From positions 1 through 20,864 of the IMG/VR virus record IMGVR_UViG_3300033146_000723: 20,864 bases of DNA; one strand, given 5' to 3'. A program made the position numbers and the translations under genes. Origin of the DNA: a virus. Below, piece by piece: positions 14,899 to 20,864 of this stretch. Every line of letters starts with the position of its first letter. Position 1 is the first letter of the stretch. The notes beneath the pieces were generated by a model, which did no database searches, was not told the origin of the DNA, and worked only from the letters and a program-made list of their open reading frames with translations.

Positions 14899-16278
14899 AT
14901 GATTAGTTTTAAAGAATTTTTATCAGAGGCTAGGAGAAATCCTAATGATAATCCTAGAGTTTCAGTATACGATAAATTAAAACAATATAAGGATAGGGAT
15001 GATATATATATTACTTTTACTGATATAAATAAAGTAGGCATTAAACCAATGTCTGATTTTAACACTCCTAATGGAATATATACTTATCCATTAAAAGAAA
15101 TTTGGGAAGAATATAACATTGATAATAATACTGATATTGGTAGCGAGGTTCCATTTGCTGGGGATAGGAAATTTATTCAAATTATACAATTGATTAATGA
15201 TGATGGATTTATTAATGATATGTATGTAGATTATACCGAGATTGATTATAACAAAGATATTGAGAATATTGAGAACATTATTAAATCTAAATCACAATAT
15301 AAAGATAAGGATAATGATTTTTTAGATGAAATTGTAGGGAATGCGTTAAATGAATCTATTAATGACTCACCAATAGGGAGATTGTGGTATATTACGTGGA
15401 AAATATCTAAAAATGTTAATATGTTTGAATTTTTAGGTAGCCATAGTAATACACAACGTTGGAATAATATATTAAGACAACTTGGATATACTGGTTTTGC
15501 TGATAAGTCAGGTAAAGGAATAATACATTCATCCGAGCCTTTACAGGCTGTGTTTTTATCTACCCAGCCTATTAAATTAATTGATACTATTGATAACATT
15601 ATTACTAATTATAACTCTAAAATAAAGGATGCTATTCAAACAGATAATTATGATTTGTTTAATAGATATATTAAAATATCCCCTGAATCTTCAAATTTAG
15701 AATTATTAAATTATGCAATTTATAAGAAAAAAGAAAAATTCGTTAAAATAATATTGGATTCTGGGGCTATTCCTGATAGTAATAGTTTATATTATGCGAT
15801 TTATATTAAAAATTCAAATATTTTAGATGATGTCATTTCTATATGCAAGAGCTCGAATATTAAATTAAATGCGAAAGTGTTAAGTTTGGTTATTAGTATG
15901 GATGACGAAAAATTATTAGATAAAATAATTCAATTGAATGTTACATTTAATGATTATACTTTATTAGAAGCTGTTAACGTTGGAAATATAAATATATTTG
16001 AAAAACTTATGCGTTTAAATGTCAAAATTCCTGATGATTTATTATCTGCAATTATACACAATAATAATCTTGATATTTTTAATAAAGCTGTTGAATTAGG
16101 GATTAAACCTGATGTGAAATCTTTAAATACTGCAATTGTGGTTCAAAATATTGATATGATTAAAACGGTTATAAAATTAGGTGGTGAATATACAGATGCA
16201 ACGTTGGATTTAGTTGAAGAGTTTAATAATAAGGAAATTAAAAATATTATTATGAAATATATTGGAGGTAAAAGTTGA
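14899..16278 (+). CDS. Family A domain fused to ankyrin-like repeats, putative packaged effector, 459 aa
   Basis: The leader MISFKEFLSE is followed by Ala, the most T4-like cleavage context in the set. The family A domain (about 20-230) has GIKPMSDFNTPNGIYTYPL, VPFAGDR, WNNILRQLGYTGFADKSG and GIIHSSEPLQAVFLS. Residues about 240-455 then form some six helical repeats of about 33 residues. Examples are NSLYYAIYIKNSNILDDVIS, YTLLEAVNVGNINIFEKLM and KSLNTAIVVQNIDMIKTVIK, each in the pattern L-x-x-A-[IV]-x-x-x-[ND]-x-x-[IL]-[FI] typical of ankyrin-like repeats. Such repeats bind proteins, so the fusion suggests delivery of the N-terminal domain to a host or phage partner. GGTGA lies 5 bases before the ATG at 14899, which I prefer to a GTG at 14890. 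TGATG joins it to the next gene. Confidence 0.68.
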   Translation: MISFKEFLSEARRNPNDNPRVSVYDKLKQYKDRDDIYITFTDINKVGIKPMSDFNTPNGIYTYPLKEIWEEYNIDNNTDIGSEVPFAGDRKFIQIIQLINDDGFINDMYVDYTEIDYNKDIENIENIIKSKSQYKDKDNDFLDEIVGNALNESINDSPIGRLWYITWKISKNVNMFEFLGSHSNTQRWNNILRQLGYTGFADKSGKGIIHSSEPLQAVFLSTQPIKLIDTIDNIITNYNSKIKDAIQTDNYDLFNRYIKISPESSNLELLNYAIYKKKEKFVKIILDSGAIPDSNSLYYAIYIKNSNILDDVISICKSSNIKLNAKVLSLVISMDDEKLLDKIIQLNVTFNDYTLLEAVNVGNINIFEKLMRLNVKIPDDLLSAIIHNNNLDIFNKAVELGIKPDVKSLNTAIVVQNIDMIKTVIKLGGEYTDATLDLVEEFNNKEIKNIIMKYIGGKS

Positions 16279-17609
16279 TGATTAACTTTAAAGATTTTTT
16301 ATTAGAGGAGATATTAGCTGATGATTTAAAGGAATTATATAATATTAATTATAAATATGATATGATTAAATTATCTAAATTTAATGGGTTACCAAAACGA
16401 AGAGAAAATATTATAAAAAAAATTGAATTTGATGGAGTTATTGTTGCCAACTCTGTTATTAAGGAGTTAATTACTGTTTTTGAGGGGTGGTTAAGTAGGC
16501 ACGATTTGGATTCACCTGTTAACTGGGCTAAAATTCGTGTACAAGGTCTTGATTATATAAATGATAATGTTAGGGAAATAATAGATGCTATTGAATCTGA
16601 ATATAATGACTATTCAAAAATATTTAATAATAACTCATCTAGTCAGTTAATATATGATTATTTCCAGTATATTGTTAATAATAATATTATAGATAAGGTT
16701 TCTGTATATGATTGGTTAGGATATTTGGCTGATGATTTGGTCGAAATGTACACGGAGTATATTGATGATGATAGTTTTTCAACGGAGGAACGAGAATCAT
16801 ATCAAAAAATGATTGATTCGTTGGAGGATGGTGAATATGAATATGTGTTTGAATATATAGATAATGTTATTGGTCTCGATGAAGTCAAACACTATATTAT
16901 TGGTGCGTTGGAGAATGCTGATATTGATAATGAAGATTTTTATGTAGAATTATATGAGTATATGGTTTTCCCTTTGTGGTCCGAGTACTGGAAAAGTCAG
17001 GGTATATCCGAAACCAGGGATACAATATATAAGATTAAAAATGATTTAGATATTGCTTTGAAATCTAAGGATTTATCTAATAAGTTTAAAGTTATAAATA
17101 TTGCCTTAAATGCATCCCATCAAACGGGGTCAATGTTAGATTATTTTGAGGATGAATCACCTGAAATTGATAAAAAGCTATTGGATGACTTGTCCAATAT
17201 GGATGTTACTAAGTTAAATAATGAGTTGAGAGTTCAAGGTTTTAAAGTTCCTAAAATAGACCATCAAACTTTAGGTGAGGATTTTAATGGTATTGCTGAT
17301 AATTTCAAGGGAATTAATGATTCTGAATTTGAGGGTATGTTAGATGGTAAAACCCCACAAGAAGTTGAGCGTAAACAACGTGATAGAGAACAAGTTAAAA
17401 ATGAAATTGATAGAAAAAATAAGGAAAAGGAACGCATATCAAACGAAGTGCAAAAGAATAAAGACGATATTCAACGTATGAAAAACAATAATAACACCAA
17501 TGATTCTGTATTAAATTCATTATATGATAGAATTCAAACGTCTTTACAAAAAAATCAAGATATAAATCAAAATATTTTAGATTTATATAAGAAATTAAAA
17601 AATATTTAA
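16278..17609 (+). CDS. Putative packaged helical protein, unknown function, 443 aa
   Basis: Not recognised. The leader MINFKDFLLE is identical to that of the 13201 protein, though the rest is unrelated. Residues about 15-260 are acidic and predicted mostly helical, rich in Tyr, Asp and Glu. About 270-330 carry IALNASHQTGSMLDYF and LDDLSNMDVTKLNNELRVQG, which look like a conserved unit but which I cannot assign. Residues about 355-443 are a highly charged coiled coil (REQVKNEIDRKNKEKERISN and on). The start at 16278 sits in TGATG and has GGAGGT 8 bases upstream; a TTG at 16275 in the same frame is less likely. Its stop overlaps the stop of the convergent gene at 17606. Confidence 0.62.
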   Translation: MINFKDFLLEEILADDLKELYNINYKYDMIKLSKFNGLPKRRENIIKKIEFDGVIVANSVIKELITVFEGWLSRHDLDSPVNWAKIRVQGLDYINDNVREIIDAIESEYNDYSKIFNNNSSSQLIYDYFQYIVNNNIIDKVSVYDWLGYLADDLVEMYTEYIDDDSFSTEERESYQKMIDSLEDGEYEYVFEYIDNVIGLDEVKHYIIGALENADIDNEDFYVELYEYMVFPLWSEYWKSQGISETRDTIYKIKNDLDIALKSKDLSNKFKVINIALNASHQTGSMLDYFEDESPEIDKKLLDDLSNMDVTKLNNELRVQGFKVPKIDHQTLGEDFNGIADNFKGINDSEFEGMLDGKTPQEVERKQRDREQVKNEIDRKNKEKERISNEVQKNKDDIQRMKNNNNTNDSVLNSLYDRIQTSLQKNQDINQNILDLYKKLKNI

Positions 17610-18022
17610 TTATCTATTATATCTGAATCTAACTGCCCAAATTCTTTTAAAAAAATTATCTTCATATCATTTATAAATTGCTCATTGGAAATTAAAAAAT
17701 AAGATGTTTTCAATATATGTTTCATATTTAAATCATTTGGTTTTATTTTTTGATTATTTATATTAAAATCAAAATCTTCAACATTATAATTTGTTGCATT
17801 TATATTTATTGTTATTTTGGATTCATTATAAAACACTAAAATTACATTATAAACATTATCACTATGCATATTTATATCATCAATTATAACATTGACACCG
17901 TTTAGAATATTATTACTATTTAATAATGATAAAATGCTATCTTCTATTTTTGAAATTATATCAATATCTACACCATCATTATTGCCTGTATTCTCTTTAA
18001 GATATTTTTTAAAATCAATCAT
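17606..18022 (-). CDS. Small putative packaged protein, unknown function, 138 aa
   Basis: Not recognised. It starts MIDFKKYLKE, the shared leader, then an Asn/Asp/Ile-rich sequence with alternating hydrophobics that suggests beta strands (ILNGVNVIIDDI, NVILVFYNESKITININ) and a C-terminal helix. It is one of two leader-bearing genes read from the minus strand. GGAG lies 8 bases before the ATG and a GATAAATA late box about 27 bases before it. It is convergent with the 16278 gene, whose stop codon it overlaps, and divergent from homing endonuclease 2. Confidence 0.55.
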   Translation of the reverse strand: MIDFKKYLKENTGNNDGVDIDIISKIEDSILSLLNSNNILNGVNVIIDDINMHSDNVYNVILVFYNESKITININATNYNVEDFDFNINNQKIKPNDLNMKHILKTSYFLISNEQFINDMKIIFLKEFGQLDSDIIDN

Positions 18023-18048
18023 TTATTTCTCCTATATATATTTACCAA

Positions 18049-18056
18049 TATTTATC
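18049..18056 (-). promoter_or_regulatory. Late promoter box (GATAAATA, minus strand)
   Basis: Read on the minus strand this is GATAAATA, 27 bases before the ATG at 18022. The variant and the distance match the boxes before 6308 and 8684. Confidence 0.45.
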
Positions 18057-18085
18057 AATTTAGAACTAAATATTTTTTGAAAAAG

Positions 18086-18114
18086 TTGACATTGATTATG
18101 GTTTATGATATTAT
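18086..18114 (+). promoter_or_regulatory. Sigma70-like promoter for homing endonuclease 2
   Basis: TTGACA (18086-18091), a 17-base spacer and TATTAT (18109-18114) with TGA before it form an extended -10 promoter. It lies 22 bases before the ATG at 18137. The layout is the same as at 3150-3178. Confidence 0.65.
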
Positions 18115-18136
18115 ATTATTTTCAAGAGGTTAAAAT

Positions 18137-19882
18137 ATGTCAAACAAGTCAAAACAATCAATAATAGATATATTTAATAATATTAGAGGAGCATCTGTAA
18201 AATGTTGGATGAAATATTTCACGGATGTTGAATTGAAACATATTCAGGAGATGCTTACACATTTAAATATTAATAATAACTCGTTTAGAGAAATTAGGAC
18301 TTGTTATATTAATAATATATATAGTCAACCAGTTTGCTCGGTGTGTGGTAATCCTTGTGTTTTTGATAATAATAATAACAAATATAAAAATTTTTGTTCA
18401 ATTGATTGTAAAAAAACAAAACAGGGTAAAAAGTTAATAAATGATAAAGTAAAGAAAACTAGCATTGAAAAATATGGGGTTGAACATTATTCTAAGACTA
18501 TCGAACATAATGATAAAGTAAAGAAAACTAGCATTGAAAAATATGGTGTTGAACATTACTCTAAGACTATTGAATATAATGAGAAAGTAAAAAAAACTAG
18601 CATTGAAAAATATGGTGTTGAAAATGCATCACAATCAACTGATATTAAAAATAAGAGGGTTAATAGTAATATTGAAAAATATGGTGTTGATAACGTGTTT
18701 CAAAATGATGATATTAAGACAAATATAAAAAAAAATAATTTAAAAAAATATGGGGTTGAATATTATTCACAAACTGATGAATATAGAATTAAAACAAAAA
18801 AATTAAGAAGGTCTCAGAATTATGATATTTTTGTTTTGTTATTGCAACAAAAACAAATAACACAATTGTTTAATAAAGATGATTACATTGAATTTGATTA
18901 TAATGATATTCTGAGGTTTAAATGTGAAAAATGTGGGATGGAGTTCACTTTTAAAAATGTTAAAAATCAAGACATTGAAATTATTAGTATATATTGCCCG
19001 AATCACAAATATAAATCACAGGCTGAGTTTGATATTTATAATTGGTTGATTAGTGAAAATAAAAATTTAAACATAATATTAAATAAAAGGTTTTATTATA
19101 ATAATAATCATTTTTATGAAATTGATTTATATTTACCTGAATTAAATATAGGAATTGAATATCACGGATTATATTGGCATTCAGAGGCTCGAAAAAAGAA
19201 AAACTATCATAAAAATAAATATGATTTTTTTAAAAATATGGATGTTCAACTTATTCAAATATTTGAAAATGAATGGGTTCATAAAAAAGATATAGTTAAA
19301 TCGATATTACGAACAAAATTAGGCGTGGTTGAACGAAAAGTGTATGGTAGGTCTTGTACCATTCGTAACATTAAAAACGATGAATATAAGCAATTTTGTG
19401 AGCTTAATCATATACAAGGGTATTGTAATGCTAAAGTGAAATTGGGATTGTATGATAAAACTGGTGAATTGGTTCAAATTATGTCATTTTCAAAACCTCG
19501 TTTTAATAAAAATTATGATTGGGAAAATATAAGAACTTGCACTAAAATCAATACAGTGGTTGTTGGTGGGTTTTCAAAATTATTAAAATATTTCAAAAAT
19601 AATTATCCAGGGTCTATAATATCGTACGTAGATTTGAGATATTTTAATGGGAATGGTTATATCAATAATGGGTTTGAAAAGATTGGAGAATCACCCCCTA
19701 ATTTCTTTTATTTTAAAAATGATAGTAGTTTCATACTTGAATCACGACAAAAATATCAAAAACATAAATTGATTAACATTTTTGACAACTTCGATTCAAC
19801 AAAAACATCTCATGAAAATATGTTAATGAATAATTATCTTAGAATATATGATGCTGGTAATTTAGTTTTAATATCAGTCTAA
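18137..19882 (+). CDS. Vsr-like homing endonuclease 2 (EDxHD-type), 581 aa
   Basis: The domain order is that of the 3211 paralogue. A zinc knuckle (C67, C70, C87, C91) is followed by about five 23-residue repeats of KKTSIEKYGVEHYSKTIE type (about 106-220) and a second knuckle (C263, C266, C287, H290). The Vsr-like nuclease domain (about 295-395) has YEIDLYLPELNIGIEYHGLY with WHSE, then YHKNKYDFF and QIFENEW. The conserved C-terminal domain (400-575) follows. Here the nuclease signature EYHGLYWHSE is intact, so this copy is the better candidate for an active enzyme. The expected role is cutting an allele that lacks the gene and so spreading by repair. It sits between convergent late genes and no interrupted gene is seen around it, so it looks free-standing. 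AGAGGT precedes the ATG. Confidence 0.85.
   Translation: MSNKSKQSIIDIFNNIRGASVKCWMKYFTDVELKHIQEMLTHLNINNNSFREIRTCYINNIYSQPVCSVCGNPCVFDNNNNKYKNFCSIDCKKTKQGKKLINDKVKKTSIEKYGVEHYSKTIEHNDKVKKTSIEKYGVEHYSKTIEYNEKVKKTSIEKYGVENASQSTDIKNKRVNSNIEKYGVDNVFQNDDIKTNIKKNNLKKYGVEYYSQTDEYRIKTKKLRRSQNYDIFVLLLQQKQITQLFNKDDYIEFDYNDILRFKCEKCGMEFTFKNVKNQDIEIISIYCPNHKYKSQAEFDIYNWLISENKNLNIILNKRFYYNNNHFYEIDLYLPELNIGIEYHGLYWHSEARKKKNYHKNKYDFFKNMDVQLIQIFENEWVHKKDIVKSILRTKLGVVERKVYGRSCTIRNIKNDEYKQFCELNHIQGYCNAKVKLGLYDKTGELVQIMSFSKPRFNKNYDWENIRTCTKINTVVVGGFSKLLKYFKNNYPGSIISYVDLRYFNGNGYINNGFEKIGESPPNFFYFKNDSSFILESRQKYQKHKLINIFDNFDSTKTSHENMLMNNYLRIYDAGNLVLISV
18452..18658 (+). repeat. Tandem 69-bp coding repeats (23-aa units) in homing endonuclease 2
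   Basis: Units begin at about 18452, 18521 and 18590, and more diverged copies run to about 18790. The first two are almost identical in DNA. They match the repeats of the first endonuclease in length and in the core EKYGVE, but differ in the flanking residues. Confidence 0.8.
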
Positions 19883-19887
19883 TCATA

Positions 19888-20607
19888 TTAATCATCTGAA
19901 AATTTATCACTAAATGGGTCGTTTGGATTCCAGTTGATAAGTTCTTTTGATTTATCTTCAATATCTTTATTATCACCAATTTTAGGAGAATCACCTTCTA
20001 TAGTATTCAATCCATCAATTTTAGGGTCACCAGTTTCAAGTGTCTCGTGTGAATAATCCCAAACAGTACAATTCAATTCAAAAACCATTAACTCTCCAAA
20101 TGCAAAGAATGATGCACTTTCATTACAATTTGTTATTTTAAATATTTTAGGTTTTCCATTTTTTGCAACAGCTAAATCAAACAATATTAAATCTTCTGGT
20201 TCAGGACGTTCCATATCATATCCACACCTCGACATTAGATTTCTCCAAGTTTCGATTTCAATACTTAAAGTAATTTCGTCTTCCATTGTAAAATTAAACT
20301 TATTAAACAAATTATGCTGACCATCATAAGAATCATAATTTTCTAATAATCCTTTCATTGGGATAGTATCCTCGTACGCTATATTAACATCTTCTCCATA
20401 TATACGGTTTAGATTTGTATTACTAGCTGTATTAGTATCTTCCCCAAACCCACCATTACCACCAAATGGGTCAGTATCTTGTTCAGATAGTACTTTTGGG
20501 ATATATCGAATATTTATTCCGAATAGGTTAATTACTTGTGCTGTTAGTCCTCTATACGTTTTTTGTGTATCTTTGCTATTGTAAAGTGAATACCCTAATC
20601 CGCTCAT
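19888..20607 (-). CDS. T4 gp14-like neck protein, 239 aa
   Basis: Head-completion (neck) protein that helps close the filled head and join the tail in T4-like phages. The sequence fits the gp14 family along its length: YRGLTAQVINLFGINIRYIP, then YGEDVNIAYEDTIPMKGLLE, NLFNKFNFTMEDEITLSIEI and RPEPEDLILFDL. FKITNCNESASFFAFGELMV and FELNCTVWDYSHE follow. The length is close to T4 gp14 (256 residues). A Gly/Asn-rich insert (FGGNGGFGEDTNTASNTN) interrupts the usual spacing between the first two blocks. The C-terminal ~45 residues are acidic and look disordered. The gene starts 2 bases after the stop of the fibre-like gene, so the two are co-transcribed. It is convergent with homing endonuclease 2. 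Confidence 0.85.
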   Translation of the reverse strand: MSGLGYSLYNSKDTQKTYRGLTAQVINLFGINIRYIPKVLSEQDTDPFGGNGGFGEDTNTASNTNLNRIYGEDVNIAYEDTIPMKGLLENYDSYDGQHNLFNKFNFTMEDEITLSIEIETWRNLMSRCGYDMERPEPEDLILFDLAVAKNGKPKIFKITNCNESASFFAFGELMVFELNCTVWDYSHETLETGDPKIDGLNTIEGDSPKIGDNKDIEDKSKELINWNPNDPFSDKFSDD

Positions 20608-20609
20608 TT

Positions 20610-20864
20610 TTAATTACCTATTAATCCGTGAGTTCTAAGTCGAGATAATAATGCATTTAATTGAGTTCTAAGCTCCGAAACTTCGGCTCGAAGCCTATCA
20701 CATTCGGCTCCTGAAAAAGTCGTAGCATCGGCTCCTGAACCGCTTAGAGCACCTGGAGATGTTAACGGGGATACGTCTGCAACGTTAGCACTTCTATTAC
20801 CAACCACTTGAACACCGTTTATTTTGTATGTATGACCTTGTGATAAATCAATATCATTTATAGT
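20610..20864 (-). CDS. Fibre-like protein, C-terminal end only (5' part beyond the window)
   Basis: The frame is open to the window edge, so the true start lies outside. The visible ~84 residues begin INDIDLSQGHTYKINGVQVV, the ...G-x-x-Y-K-I-N-G-x-Q-V-[VL]-G sequence common near the ends of phage tail and collar fibres. A Ser/Gly/Ala-rich linker follows, and a final short coiled coil (DRLRAEVSELRTQLNALLSR) ends THGLIGN. Such a helix would suit trimerisation. In T4 the whisker protein and gp13 lie next to gp14, so a neck or collar fibre is possible, but a tail fibre cannot be excluded. Base composition is clearly richer in G+C than its surroundings. Confidence 0.6.
   Translation of the reverse strand, partial: TINDIDLSQGHTYKINGVQVVGNRSANVADVSPLTSPGALSGSGADATTFSGAECDRLRAEVSELRTQLNALLSRLRTHGLIGN

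Noticed and set aside
18137-19882. Second endonuclease as part of another fractured gene or an intron
   Set aside because: The genes on both sides are on the opposite strand and appear complete at their ends nearest the endonuclease, with no intein or split extein sequence.

Overview
This window looks like part of the genome of a very AT-rich (by eye roughly a quarter G+C), T4-like contractile-tailed phage, or a metagenomic contig of one. Four things say so. There is the C-terminal part of a T4 gp17-type large terminase and a T4 gp14-type neck protein. There is the end of a fibre-like protein beside the neck gene. There are TATAAATA-type late promoter boxes, about 30 bases before six start codons. 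There are also two large Vsr-like homing endonuclease genes of the kind carried by such phages. TAA, TAG and TGA all act as normal stops. No tRNA, rRNA or CRISPR array was seen. No stretch over 300 bases lacks a gene; the longest gaps are 4999-5142, 18023-18136 and 1130-1229.

Layout. 29-1129 (minus) is a probable packaged protein, family 'A'. Divergent from it, 1230-3146 is a split-intein C-half fused to the terminase C-half. The break falls exactly in the Walker A loop, between GK and T, so this ORF has Walker B and the whole nuclease domain but no P-loop. The N-half is not in the window. 3211-4998 is a homing endonuclease with its own sigma70-like promoter. 5143-6241 holds a small lipoprotein and a membrane-anchored M15-like peptidase behind a near-perfect sigma70 promoter. 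6308-11005 holds two tandem 773-residue paralogues (coiled coil, Myb/HTH-like segment, C-terminal M15-like domain). The zinc motif is intact in the second and lost in the first. 11018-17609 is a tightly packed forward run: two membrane proteins, an isochorismatase-like pair, three more family-A proteins (one fused to ankyrin-like repeats) and a helical protein. 17606-18022 (minus) is a small protein. 18137-19882 is a second homing endonuclease. 19888-20864 (minus) is the neck protein and the end of a fibre-like protein.

Two systems stand out. The first is a fractured terminase gene with an atypically split mini-intein and an adjacent Vsr-like endonuclease. It belongs to the 'fractured gene' theme described from marine metagenomes, but the break is in the P-loop and the endonuclease follows the C-half. 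The second is a group of eight genes whose otherwise different proteins begin with one short peptide, typically M-I-x-F-K-x-[FY]-[LIM]-x-E. This resembles the capsid-targeting peptide of T4 internal proteins, which the prohead protease removes after a [LI]-x-E site. I infer that these eight are packaged in the head and ejected into the host. One subfamily has an ADP-ribosyltransferase-like look (weak), and one member carries ankyrin-like repeats.

Recent recombination is visible at several points: a ~97% identical 3' block shared by the two endonuclease genes, a near-identical 104-base patch shared by two family-A genes, and a duplicated leader plus 5' region in the 773-residue pair. In three paralogue sets one copy has lost key residues, which suggests duplicate-and-decay or pseudoenzyme evolution.
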